From Firmicutes bacterium UBA3914 (lineage in GTDB: Bacteria > Bacillota > Limnochordia > Darwinibacteriales > Darwinibacteriaceae), in assembly GCA_002391385.1 (NCBI GenBank), contig DGEY01000053.1:23505-30372 (forward strand): a stretch of DNA of 6,868 nt. Reading direction: 5' to 3'. Both the position numbers and the translations under genes were made by a program. Under the pieces are notes generated by a model. It saw nothing but the letters and a program-made list of their open reading frames with translations. It was not told the DNA's origin and searched no databases. Positions 1 to 6,128 of the stretch are shown in pieces (position 1 is the stretch's first letter; every line of letters begins with the position of its first letter).

Positions 1-1
1 G

Positions 2-52
2 ACGTGTGCCAACCCGGCATGCGGGTACAAGACCAGGCAGTTCATCCCCTGA
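2..52 (+). CDS. Possible 3' end of another zinc-ribbon/leader gene (partial)
   Basis: The reading frame that starts at base 2 is open from the left edge of the window and stops at TGA 50-52. It gives 16 residues, TCANPACGYKTRQFIP. The C-x4-C-G-Y-[KR] pattern resembles the last cysteine pair of the complete gene at 253-576, which reads C-x2-C-G-Y-R. The downstream genes belong to that same family, so this could be the tail of an additional family member whose leader lies outside the window. The support is only 16 codons and one cysteine pair. A competing frame (beginning at base 1) is open to base 228 but resembles nothing. This is a tentative call. Confidence 0.35.
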   Translation, partial: TCANPACGYKTRQFIP

Positions 53-236
53 TCCCGGGCTGGATGGTGTGGACTGCGGGATTGGAGCTGGCCGACAGGG
101 TTCTGGAGCTTTGTGCTTCCCGCAGCCTCCTGAGCGGAGAGGCGCCCGGCACGAGTCGGCTGCACCGCCGCCCTGCAGGGGTTTGGGCAGGCGGGGTCAG
201 GTACTGGGCGCAGATGTTTGTGAACTAAGTGGTTGG

Positions 237-244
237 AAAGGAGG
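237..244 (+). promoter_or_regulatory. Ribosome binding site deciding the start at 253
   Basis: AAAGGAGG is a near-perfect Shine-Dalgarno sequence and lies 8 bases before ATG 253. The in-frame GTG at 229 lies upstream of this site, so the start is placed at 253. Confidence 0.85.
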
Positions 245-252
245 CGCAGCGG

Positions 253-576
253 ATGAAGCGGGGTGAGAACCCTGAAGATGCGCCAAAGAAACAAACCCGG
301 GTCGAAACGGTAGAAGAACTGATCAAACTGGCAGAAAAATACAGTATCACGCTGACAGAAGAGGAAGCCGCCAAGCTCTTGAGGCTGATGCATCCCACAG
401 CTCGCGAGCTGGGGGAGAGTGAGCTGGACGCAGTAACCGGCGGTACCCTGACGGGGCCCGGCATGTGTCCCCACTGCGGAGCTTGGTTTGATTGGACACA
501 GGCGGACGATTTCTATGTGTGCCTGGGCTGCGGGTACAGACAGGGGACCAAGGAGGGTCCGTCCACGGACAGGTGA
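253..576 (+). CDS. Nif11-like leader protein with C-terminal zinc ribbon (RiPP-precursor-like)
   Basis: This is a 107-residue protein in two parts. Residues about 17-64 look like a Nif11-type leader: an amphipathic EELIKLAEKYSITLTEEEAA helix region, then an M-H-P segment, then ELGESELDAVTGG ending in Gly63-Gly64. In established families this double-Gly end is where a C39 peptidase removes the leader from a natural-product precursor. Residues 65-107 hold C72-x2-C75-x14-C90-x2-C93, a typical zinc-ribbon spacing with CPHCG and CLGCGY knuckles. The ATG at 253 is chosen because AAAGGAGG lies 8 bases upstream. A terminator follows the stop codon by 10 bases, so the gene looks monocistronic. No modifying enzyme or exporter is nearby. 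The gene may encode a true precursor peptide, or an intracellular small zinc protein that keeps a leader-like domain. The family call is secure, the function is not. Confidence 0.85.
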   Translation: MKRGENPEDAPKKQTRVETVEELIKLAEKYSITLTEEEAAKLLRLMHPTARELGESELDAVTGGTLTGPGMCPHCGAWFDWTQADDFYVCLGCGYRQGTKEGPSTDR

Positions 577-586
577 ACAACTGGAG

Positions 587-613
587 CCCACCTGAAGAGG
601 TGGGTTTGTTGTT
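587..613 (+). terminator. Rho-independent terminator after the first leader/zinc-ribbon gene
   Basis: CCCACCT (587-593) pairs perfectly with AGGTGGG (598-604) around a GAAG loop, and TTTGTTGTT follows. It starts 10 bases after the stop at 576, so this gene and the one at 761 are probably separate transcripts. Confidence 0.8.
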
Positions 614-631
614 CCGCAGAAGGTAACTCCA

Positions 632-689
632 GAGGTAACCGGGGACCTGCTTGCTGCGGCAGGAACTCGAAAGGACGAATCGTAATGGT
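632..689 (+). repeat. Conserved upstream block, copy A (before the 761 gene)
   Basis: This non-coding block shares, in the same order, GGTAACCG, ACCT, GGCAGGAACT, GAAAG, GAAT and TAATGGT with a block on the minus strand at 6506-6554. That block lies upstream of another leader/zinc-ribbon gene. Spacing between the pieces varies by a few bases. Here the block ends 71 bases before the start codon. A second GGTAAC occurs just before it (622-627). It could be a regulator or promoter element or a dispersed intergenic repeat; the sequence alone does not decide. Confidence 0.6.
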
Positions 690-747
690 TTACTACCTGA
701 AAAGGGAGCTGTGCCCGGATGCAGGAAGGCCAGCACTGGAAGCAGAT

Positions 748-753
748 GGGAGG
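748..753 (+). promoter_or_regulatory. Ribosome binding site deciding the start at 761
   Basis: GGGAGG lies 7 bases before ATG 761. The in-frame ATGs at 719 and 746 have no comparable site and would add 14 or 5 residues outside the recognisable leader. Confidence 0.75.
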
Positions 754-760
754 TATTGAG

Positions 761-1096
761 ATGCAGATATCAAAGCTGATGAAGCATCTAGGGGAAAACA
801 GGGAGGAACTGCTGAAGCAGGCAGTAAGGTGTGCGACGCCAGAAGAGCTGATGGAACTTGCCAACGAAAACGGTATCGCCCTCTCAGTCAAGGAGGCGGA
901 ACAGCTCATGGGTCTGCTGCATCCCAGGACCGGGGAACTATCCCCCGATGAGCTGGACGCGATAACCGGAGGGTCGGAAGACGAGGAGAGCAGCAAGGGT
1001 AAGTGTGATGAGTGCGGAGGTGAAATCAGGTTCGCGGGTGGAGGCTTACAGACAGTGTGGCAATGCACGCAGTGCGGCAAAGTGGGACGCTCGTGA
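761..1096 (+). CDS. Nif11-like leader protein with C-terminal zinc ribbon (paralogue)
   Basis: This 111-residue protein has the same design as the gene at 253. The leader runs to ELSPDELDAITGG, ending at Gly70-Gly71. It is preceded by a TPEELMELANENGIALSVKE helix region and an L-L-H-P segment matching M-H-P in the paralogue. The tail has C82-x2-C85-x16-C102-x2-C105, again a zinc-ribbon layout, reached through an acidic linker (SEDEESSKGK). One extra Cys (24) sits in the leader. Compared with the first gene the leader is clearly homologous, but the tails share little beyond the cysteines. In Nif11 precursor families the part after Gly-Gly is the fast-changing core. The VOC gene starts 110 bases downstream with no terminator visible between, so co-transcription is possible. 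It could be an unmodified zinc-binding protein rather than a RiPP precursor. Confidence 0.85.
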   Translation: MQISKLMKHLGENREELLKQAVRCATPEELMELANENGIALSVKEAEQLMGLLHPRTGELSPDELDAITGGSEDEESSKGKCDECGGEIRFAGGGLQTVWQCTQCGKVGRS

Positions 1097-1206
1097 GCAA
1101 GGAAGCGGACGTTCTGCCAGGACGAAACTCTCCAGCTGGACGCAGGATTAACCTTACCAACAGCGAAGCCATCATTGCCACAAAGAGCCAAGAGGGGAGC
1201 AGGTAG

Positions 1207-1578
1207 ATGAGCTTGGTCTCGGACATTATCGGTATCGCTCTGGACTGCAGGGATCCAGATGCGCTGGCGGATTTCTACGCTGAGCTCTTGGGTTTGGAAA
1301 AGACCATTTCCAATGAGCAGTGGGCAGGCATTCACACGCCCCAGGGCATCATTCTGGCCTTTCAGAGGGTCCAGGAGTACGTACCGCCCATCTGGCCCTG
1401 GAAAGAGGGCCAGCAGCAGCAGATGGTGCACTTGGACTTCAAGGTTGATGACCTGGAGAAGGCCGTGGAGCATGCGGTCAAATGTGGAGCCAGAATAGCT
1501 GACACCCAGTATTATGAAACATCCACGGTGCTGATCGACCCAGCGGGGCATCCCTTCTGCCTCTGCGCGATGGAGTGA
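1207..1578 (+). CDS. VOC superfamily (glyoxalase-like domain) protein
   Basis: This 123-residue protein contains one vicinal-oxygen-chelate domain built of two beta-alpha-beta-beta-beta modules, about residues 7-57 and 74-121. Landmarks are ALDCRDPDALADFYAELLGL near the N terminus, HLDFKVDDLEKAVEHAVKCG (His75) in the second module, and the closing DPAGHPFCL strand. These match the Glyoxalase_6-type single-domain proteins, normally about 115-130 residues, which act as dimers. Substrates of this group are mostly unknown; members range from metal-dependent lyases, isomerases and dioxygenases to drug-binding proteins. The first strand lacks the metal-binding His often seen there, so classical glyoxalase I activity is doubtful. 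ATG 1207 follows a purine-rich GGGGAGCAGG stretch. Nothing in the neighbourhood points to a substrate. Confidence 0.85.
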   Translation: MSLVSDIIGIALDCRDPDALADFYAELLGLEKTISNEQWAGIHTPQGIILAFQRVQEYVPPIWPWKEGQQQQMVHLDFKVDDLEKAVEHAVKCGARIADTQYYETSTVLIDPAGHPFCLCAME

Positions 1579-1670
1579 TCAGACAGAAAACAAAGACCAG
1601 GGGCTTCTGCGTCAGAACGGCAAGGGAGCTTTCAGCGTTCCGCAAGGTAGAGCAGGCGCGGTGAAGTGAT

Positions 1671-1699
1671 TTGACGGCTGGATAAAAATGGGATATACT
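1671..1699 (+). promoter_or_regulatory. Sigma-A promoter of the SAM-riboswitch transcript
   Basis: TTGACG (1671-1676) and TATACT (1694-1699) are separated by exactly 17 bases. Transcription would begin near 1706, about 25 bases before the aptamer. A small TTCAC-GAA-GTGAA hairpin (1711-1723) lies at the start of the leader RNA. The stretch 1579-1670 between the VOC stop and this promoter shows no gene or convincing terminator. Confidence 0.75.
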
Positions 1700-1728
1700 T
1701 GAAGTGCTGCTTCACGAAGTGAATAGTG

Positions 1729-1835
1729 ACCTATCAAGAGTGGGGGAGGGACTGGCCCGATGAACCCCGGCAACCTGCACTTGGTGTAAGGTGCCAAATC
1801 CTGCAGGTAACCGGAGAAAAGCCTGAGAGATAAGT
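1729..1835 (+). promoter_or_regulatory. SAM-I (S-box) riboswitch aptamer
   Basis: The conserved S-box core is nearly intact. CTATCAAGAG (1731-1740) forms the P1 5' strand and the AGAG side of the kink-turn. GGGACTGGCCC-GATGAA with CCCGGCAACC (1748-1775) forms P2 and the pseudoknot region. GGTGCCAAATCCTGCAG (1790-1806) forms P3, and GCCTGAGAGATAAG (1821-1834) forms the P4 and P1 3' strand. P1 pairs ACCTATC with GATAAGT with one mismatch. This class binds S-adenosylmethionine and normally switches off methionine, SAM or sulfur metabolism genes when SAM is plentiful. Here it stands before a gene I do not recognise. Confidence 0.96.
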
Positions 1836-1844
1836 TTCCCTTTG

Positions 1845-1878
1845 GCCTTCCTGGGTTTCCTGGGGAGGCTTTCTGTTT
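1845..1878 (+). terminator. Expression-platform terminator of the SAM riboswitch
   Basis: GCCTTCC (1845-1851) pairs with GGGAGGC (1863-1869), with one G-T pair, around an 11-base loop. TTTCTGTTT (1870-1878) follows. It lies 10 bases after P1 and ends just before the ribosome binding site, which is the usual place for SAM-dependent attenuation. The T-rich tail is imperfect and I did not find an obvious antiterminator. Pairing of the same CCTTCC strand with the GGGAGG at 1881-1886 would instead block translation. Confidence 0.6.
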
Positions 1879-1892
1879 GGGGAGGGAGAAAA

Positions 1893-2267
1893 ATGGACTA
1901 CCTTAAGCTGATCACAACCCGATTTGTCCGGGACAGGCTGCGGGAAACGTCCTGGGCGGACCGCTGGTACATCGAGGATCTGTACCACATCGAGCGCTTC
2001 GTGAAGCAGGGCGGGGTTAAAAGCGTGATGCAGGGCTATCACCGCCAGGCGCTCATGCTGCACCATCCCGTGGAATGGGAGTGCATCTCCAGGGAAATCA
2101 CCACTGGGGAAGTGACTTCGCCTCAAGAGTTTGCCCAGCTGCTGCGGGAGCACAAAGAAAGGGAAGCGGCGGAAAAACAGGCCAGGCTGCGGGCCCGCCT
2201 TGAGGGGCGGGAGGCGTACGACAGAGCCCACCGCGATCTCTGGCTGCAGATGGGCGGCAGGCCCTAG
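1893..2267 (+). CDS. SAM-riboswitch-controlled protein of unknown function
   Basis: This is a 124-residue protein that I do not recognise. It looks soluble and mostly helical, with no signal peptide or membrane segment and a single Cys (64). The N-terminal half (1-75) is rich in Trp, Tyr, His and Arg (WADRWYIEDLYHIERF, YHRQALMLHHPVEWECI). Residues about 77-117 form a strongly charged, probably coiled helix full of Arg, Glu and Ala. ATG 1893 has GGGAGG at 1881-1886, 6 bases upstream; longer in-frame starts would fall inside the riboswitch terminator. The gene is the first after the SAM-I riboswitch, so its product is expected to be made when SAM is low. This suggests a role linked to methionine, SAM or sulfur metabolism, but no domain confirms it. 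The AraC regulator begins 111 bases later and could be read through, as no good terminator separates them. Confidence 0.85.
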   Translation: MDYLKLITTRFVRDRLRETSWADRWYIEDLYHIERFVKQGGVKSVMQGYHRQALMLHHPVEWECISREITTGEVTSPQEFAQLLREHKEREAAEKQARLRARLEGREAYDRAHRDLWLQMGGRP

Positions 2268-2378
2268 CTTGGCGAGGCTTTCTCCGGCCGTCCTGCACGG
2301 ACAGCAAGAAAAATCAAGAAACAGGGTCGTTTTTCCGCTATGATCAGCACAGGGCGGTTGAAGTGGGGTGAAAAAGTG

Positions 2379-3347
2379 ATGTACGAGTGGCACCGGTACA
2401 TCCAGACGATCGTGGATGAGATCGATCGCTGCATCAAGAATGGAAACAGCGAAGCGCTGACGCTCACCTTCCTTGCCCGCAGGCTGGGTTACTCCGAGTT
2501 TCACACAACGCGGAGGTTCAGGGAAATTTCAGGCATGCAGTTCCGGGATTACCTGCGCCGCCGCAGGCTGGCCTTTGCCCTTTTGGCAGTGCGGGACAGC
2601 CAGAGGAGCATCCTGGATATTGCCCTGGATCACGGTTTTTCCTCCCATGCAGCCTTCACCAGGGCCTTTAAAGATGCCTACGGAATGACCCCCAGTGAGT
2701 ACCGCAAAAGCCCCAAGCCTGTGGTCCTACGCATGAAAATTAACCCCTTCGACCGCTACTTCTTAGGATTGGGGGAGATCGGCATGGTCAAGTCAACTGG
2801 CGGTGTAAAGGTCTACTTTGTAACCATCCCAGCCCACAAGTTCCTGCACATTAAGAACTACGAGAGCCATGGCTACTGGGATTTCTGGGAAAAGCAGAGC
2901 CAGATTCCGGGTCAGGACTGCGACACCATCTGCGGCCTTCTGGACAGCATCAAAGGTAAGCTGGATGACCAGGGCGGAAGCGGTCCCAACAGCGGCAGCG
3001 GACAGTGCATGGGTTACATCAGCGATCCCAAAGGGCCGGTGGGCGAGTGGGGTTATCCCCGGGCCGGATGCTACGGTGTGCGGCTGCCACTGGATTACTC
3101 CGGCGAGCTGCCAGAGCAGATGGAGGTTATGGATGTTCCCGAAGGTGAGTACATTGTGTTCGAGCATGGGCCCTTCGACTACTACACCGAGAACAGTGCT
3201 GTGGCCCAGAAGATGAGAAAGGCTATGGCCGAGTTTGATTTCTCCGATACGGGCTACTGCTTCGACCATACCCCTGGGCGGGTCGCCTACTTCTACCATG
3301 AACCAGAGCGCTGTTGGAAGTACATCAGGCCGGTGCGGAGGGTTTAG
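2379..3347 (+). CDS. AraC-family regulator with GyrI-like effector-binding domain
   Basis: This is a 322-residue DNA-binding transcription factor. The N-terminal part (about 5-110) is the AraC/XylS double helix-turn-helix. The first HTH is around LTFLARRLGYSEFHTTRRFR (29-48). The second is around SILDIALDHGFSSHAAFTRA (77-96), followed by the family signature YGMTPSEYRK (101-110). The C-terminal part (about 145-320) resembles the GyrI-like/AraC effector-binding domain, which in relatives binds small amphipathic or drug-like ligands. Key pieces are the VYFVTIPAHKFLHIKNYES strand and the VMDVPEGEYIVFEHGPF segment. ATG 2379 is chosen because GGGGTGA sits close upstream; ATG 2340 would add 13 residues without a ribosome site. 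The fusion order (HTH first, sensor last) is normal for this subgroup. Its targets are not evident; candidates are itself and nearby genes. It ends at a strong hairpin. Confidence 0.88.
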   Translation: MYEWHRYIQTIVDEIDRCIKNGNSEALTLTFLARRLGYSEFHTTRRFREISGMQFRDYLRRRRLAFALLAVRDSQRSILDIALDHGFSSHAAFTRAFKDAYGMTPSEYRKSPKPVVLRMKINPFDRYFLGLGEIGMVKSTGGVKVYFVTIPAHKFLHIKNYESHGYWDFWEKQSQIPGQDCDTICGLLDSIKGKLDDQGGSGPNSGSGQCMGYISDPKGPVGEWGYPRAGCYGVRLPLDYSGELPEQMEVMDVPEGEYIVFEHGPFDYYTENSAVAQKMRKAMAEFDFSDTGYCFDHTPGRVAYFYHEPERCWKYIRPVRRV

Positions 3348-3353
3348 ACAAAA

Positions 3354-3386
3354 AAGGTGCTGTCCCTATGCAGACAGCACCTTCTT
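3354..3386 (+). terminator. Bidirectional hairpin terminator after the AraC gene
   Basis: AAGGTGCTGTC (3354-3364) pairs perfectly with GACAGCACCTT (3373-3383) around an 8-base loop, starting 7 bases after the stop codon. The plus-side tail is only pyrimidine-rich (CTTCTTCC). Read on the minus strand the hairpin runs into six T, so it should also stop transcription coming from the right. Confidence 0.8.
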
Positions 3387-3627
3387 CCTGATCTGGCGTT
3401 AGCGGCCGTTCCCGTTCCCCAGGTGATGAGAACGATAAGCAGTGACTTTTTTCCCCGGTCCGCTCCTTTCCCGCTGGTCGCTGTTTCAGCAAATTCGTTT
3501 GCACTATCATACCCGGCTAACCAAGTCTTTCCTCCTACAAACACTTGTCGTTATTGTCCCCCTGGCACAAGAGGATTCTGAGCGTTTCCGCAGTACTAGT
3601 CAATGAGGACATAAAGAAAAGGGGGTC
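3387..3627. other. Intergenic region without a recognised gene
   Basis: The gap between the AraC terminator and the lipoprotein ribosome site has several short open frames on both strands. None has a ribosome site joined to a plausible protein. I found no convincing promoter pair for the lipoprotein gene, although its transcription probably starts here. Confidence 0.5.
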
Positions 3628-3635
3628 TGGAGGAT

Positions 3636-5804
3636 ATGCTCAGAAAGCTAAAATACCTTTCCCTGGTGTTTGTTGTGCTGTTTGTTTTGCCCCTGGCCGG
3701 CTGCGTGCAGGGCGGGAAAGAACCCCAGGCCGCAAGTATTGCGGGGCGCGTTGTGCTCGGGGAAAACGGCGGCGAGGGTTTGGCTGGTGTCAGTCTCTTG
3801 ATCGTGGATGGAACGGATTCATACGTTGAGACAGATGCGCAAGGTCAGTTCAAAACCGCTGGTTCAGACAGTACAGTTATCATCCCCCGGAAAACCGGCT
3901 ACCGCTTTGTCCCGGAGCAGCGGGTGGTGGGTCAAAGCACCGAAGTGGAATTCGATGCTTACCCCTGGGCTGAGCCTGATTTCTCCCGCTGGGGCGTCCA
4001 GTTTTCTTTCGCCAATCACTGGGATTGGGTTGAGACCATGGTCTTTTCGCCTGATGATCAGTACATAGTAACCGGCAGCAATGACCGGTCAATAAGGATC
4101 TGGCGGGCAGCCGATGGCCAGCTGATAGGAACCTTGGGCGGCCATGCTAGCGGAGTGAAGGTTATGGAGTTCTCTCCCTTAGGCAGCCATCTGGCCAGTG
4201 GATCCAGGGACGGTAAGCTCAAGATCTGGGACTGGCAGGCAGGCCGCGAGGTCATGACGCTGCCGGGTCACGCCATCACCCTAACAGATCTGGCCTGGTC
4301 GCCTGATGGGACGAAGCTGGCCAGTTCAGGTCGGGACAACAGAATCAGGATTTGGGATGCTGCTTCCGGAGCTGAACTGCAGACCTTTACGGATGAAAAG
4401 TGGGTGAGGACCGTTGCCTGGTCCCCAGACGGGAGTCTTTTGCTCAGCGGCGGCGATGCTCTGGACGTGAAGGTCTGGCGGGTGGAGTCGGGTGAGCTTG
4501 TAACGGAGTTCGAGATGGGGAACAGGGTCATGGTCATGGCCACTGCCCCCGAAGGCTCTTTGGCTGCCGTAGCTTTAGAAGGCGGGGCTCTAAAGGTTTT
4601 CAACTTCGAAACCGGAGAGGAGATGCAGCTCCAGGAGCAGGAAGGCGGCGTTACCACCTTAAGCTGGTCCTTCGATAGCCGCTACCTGGCTGCTGGTACA
4701 GACAAAGCCCTTCACGTTTGGGATATGGCAGATGGGAAGCTGATGCAGAGCATCCCCACGGGAAGCCATATTTTGACTCTGGCGTGGAGCAGAAACTCGC
4801 AGTTTTTGGCCAGCGGCAGCTTCCGGGGCATTATGGATCTCTGGTCGGCAGAGTCAGGCGAGAAGCGGTGGGGGATCACCGGACACATCCGTGCTGTTAA
4901 AGCTTTGGCCTGGTCGCCCCAGGGAGATATCCTGGCTTCCGCCGGTGAGGATGTTGTTGTGCGGATCTGGGACCTGGCGGCAAGGGAAGAACGCACCCAG
5001 CTCTTGCCCACTCCCGGCGGGCCTCTGGAGGATTTGGCCTGGTCACCTGATGGGACTTACCTGGCCGGCGCTGGGCATGACCTGCTGGTGCGGATTTGGA
5101 ACGTCGACACTGGGGAATACCTCGGTGACTTCACGGAACGCATCAGAAAGCCCTTTGTCCACGCCGAGGGTTTCGAGTTTGCCGTGGGCCTGAAAGGTGT
5201 CAGCCATGAAGATGTCATTTTCGCGGTGAGCTGGTCCCCCGATGGCAGGAAGCTGGCCACTGCCAGCTGGGACAAAACTGTAGCTATTTGGGATGTGGCG
5301 GAAGCCACCCAGGTGGTTGCCATACGGAATCCGGGATGGATCGGCACCGTTGCTTGGGCTCCCCATGGCGATCAGGTTGCTTTCGGGGGCTACGATCAAG
5401 CTGTGTATGTCTGCAGCGCTGAAACGGGGAAGGAAGTCAAGAAGCTGGAGGGGCACAGCGACTGGGTCCGCTCTGTGGCTTGGTCGCCCGATGGCAAATA
5501 CTTGGCCAGCTCCGGTTACGACGGGTCGGTTTTCATATGGGATTTGGGAACGGGCCAGATGATCAAGGGGCTGGGCGCGGACAGCTACGTAGTTGCCGCC
5601 CTGGAATGGTCCCCCTGCGGTCGCTACCTGGCCGGGGGGAGCCACAGCGGTACCGTCCGCATCTGGGATGTGAGCACAGGGGAGGTTCTTTATACGTATC
5701 CGGGCCGGGTTTTGGGCCTCCAGACTTTAGCCTGGTCACCTGAAGGGGATCGGTTGGCGATTACGGAGTATAACTCCATCATCATCCTGGGGGAACGCGA
5801 TTGA
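3636..5804 (+). CDS. WD40-repeat lipoprotein with carboxypeptidase-regulatory-like domain
   Basis: This is a 722-residue, probably membrane-anchored extracytoplasmic protein. Residues 1-22 are a lipoprotein signal (MLRKLK, hydrophobic core, lipobox L-A-G-C) with Cys23 as the lipidated residue. Residues about 34-110 (SIAGRVVLGENGGEGLAGV... through VEFDAYP) resemble a carboxypeptidase regulatory-like beta-sandwich, common in surface proteins. Residues about 130-718 contain 14 WD40 units with the pattern LAWSPDGxxLASGSxDxxVRIWD. Fourteen units would make two seven-bladed propellers. Such propellers are protein-binding scaffolds with no catalytic activity of their own. A 28-residue insertion (499-526) separates blades 9 and 10. 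ATG 3636 is the only start giving a proper signal peptide. GGAGG is just 2 bases before it, so the GGGGG at 3621-3625 may also be used. The gene stands alone on its strand, and its partner is unknown. Confidence 0.92.
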   Translation: MLRKLKYLSLVFVVLFVLPLAGCVQGGKEPQAASIAGRVVLGENGGEGLAGVSLLIVDGTDSYVETDAQGQFKTAGSDSTVIIPRKTGYRFVPEQRVVGQSTEVEFDAYPWAEPDFSRWGVQFSFANHWDWVETMVFSPDDQYIVTGSNDRSIRIWRAADGQLIGTLGGHASGVKVMEFSPLGSHLASGSRDGKLKIWDWQAGREVMTLPGHAITLTDLAWSPDGTKLASSGRDNRIRIWDAASGAELQTFTDEKWVRTVAWSPDGSLLLSGGDALDVKVWRVESGELVTEFEMGNRVMVMATAPEGSLAAVALEGGALKVFNFETGEEMQLQEQEGGVTTLSWSFDSRYLAAGTDKALHVWDMADGKLMQSIPTGSHILTLAWSRNSQFLASGSFRGIMDLWSAESGEKRWGITGHIRAVKALAWSPQGDILASAGEDVVVRIWDLAAREERTQLLPTPGGPLEDLAWSPDGTYLAGAGHDLLVRIWNVDTGEYLGDFTERIRKPFVHAEGFEFAVGLKGVSHEDVIFAVSWSPDGRKLATASWDKTVAIWDVAEATQVVAIRNPGWIGTVAWAPHGDQVAFGGYDQAVYVCSAETGKEVKKLEGHSDWVRSVAWSPDGKYLASSGYDGSVFIWDLGTGQMIKGLGADSYVVAALEWSPCGRYLAGGSHSGTVRIWDVSTGEVLYTYPGRVLGLQTLAWSPEGDRLAITEYNSIIILGERD
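4023..5796 (+). repeat. Fourteen tandem WD40 coding repeats
   Basis: Inside the lipoprotein gene, about 40-codon units each carry a [VL]-[AES]-[WF]-S-P-[DEQ]-G turn and, in most, a [VI]-x-[IVL]-W-D end. They begin near residues 131, 173, 214, 256, 297, 338, 378, 420, 463, 527, 568, 610, 651 and 694. Unit 5 (297-336) has lost the usual W-S-P and W-D residues, and unit 11 has V-C-S in place of I-W-D. The last unit (694-718) is short and lacks the W-D end. Units are diverged rather than near-identical, so recent expansion is unlikely. Confidence 0.9.
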
Positions 5805-5994
5805 GCGCCTAAAGGGCACGACTAAGGCCGCAGAAGCTGCCCTCCAGTCCCAACAAAGGCCAATGTAGTCTTGTGAGTCCAACGAGTCTTCTCAGCTCAT
5901 CGTTTTTGAACACTGCGAACTGCAGAAATCTGGCTATGACCCGTTGACAGAATTGCTTAGCGGTATTCCGCGGTTGTGTGTTGTCCAAAAGATG
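5805..5994. other. Intergenic region without a recognised gene
   Basis: I see no supported gene between the lipoprotein stop and the convergent terminator. A TTGACA (5944-5949) lacks a good -10 at the right distance. A GCGG-TATT-CCGC hairpin (5960-5971) is present but has no T-run. A minus-strand frame is open here without a start or ribosome site. Confidence 0.5.
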
Positions 5995-6054
5995 GAAGCC
6001 TTGTCCTGGTGGAGAGCGGCAGCCCTTTAGTTACCAGGCAAGGCTTCTGCTTTT
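5995..6054. terminator. Bidirectional terminator between convergent genes
   Basis: GAAGCCTTG-T-CCTGGT (5995-6010) pairs with ACCAGG-CAAGGCTTC (6033-6047), giving 15 pairs with one bulged T and a 22-base loop. TGCTTTT follows on the plus strand, and CATCTTTT on the minus strand. It lies between the plus-strand lipoprotein gene and the minus-strand gene at 6129-6311 and can serve both. A smaller GCAGGT/ACCTGC hairpin sits at 6069-6090. Confidence 0.8.
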
Positions 6055-6128
6055 CCCTTGTTGAACTGGCAGGTCCTTCCCCAAACCTGCTCTGATCCTG
6101 CTGTGGTCAACCCAGAAGACCATGGCGA

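Noticed and set aside
4..266. Two overlapping plus-strand open frames in the first 266 bases
   Set aside because: Both are rich in Gly, Arg and Pro as expected from GC-rich non-coding DNA and lack ribosome sites. One runs into the start of the real gene at 253.
1842..1892. Longer start for the SAM-controlled protein at 1842
   Set aside because: It would place 17 codons inside the terminator of the riboswitch. The ATG at 1893 has GGGAGG close upstream.
3344..3544. Minus-strand open frame over the AraC terminator and the gap to its right
   Set aside because: It starts at a GTG with no ribosome site, passes through the terminator stem and shows no domain or signal peptide.
5944..5972. TTGACA at 5944 as the promoter of a small RNA ending at the 6054 terminator
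   Set aside because: The nearest -10-like sequence, TATTCC, is only 14 bases away, and the 17-base position reads TCCGCG, so the promoter is not convincing.
5809..6020. A minus-strand frame open for about 70 codons next to the lipoprotein stop
   Set aside because: It has no ATG and no ribosome site before its few GTG/TTG codons, resembles no family I know, and runs straight through the convergent terminator hairpin.
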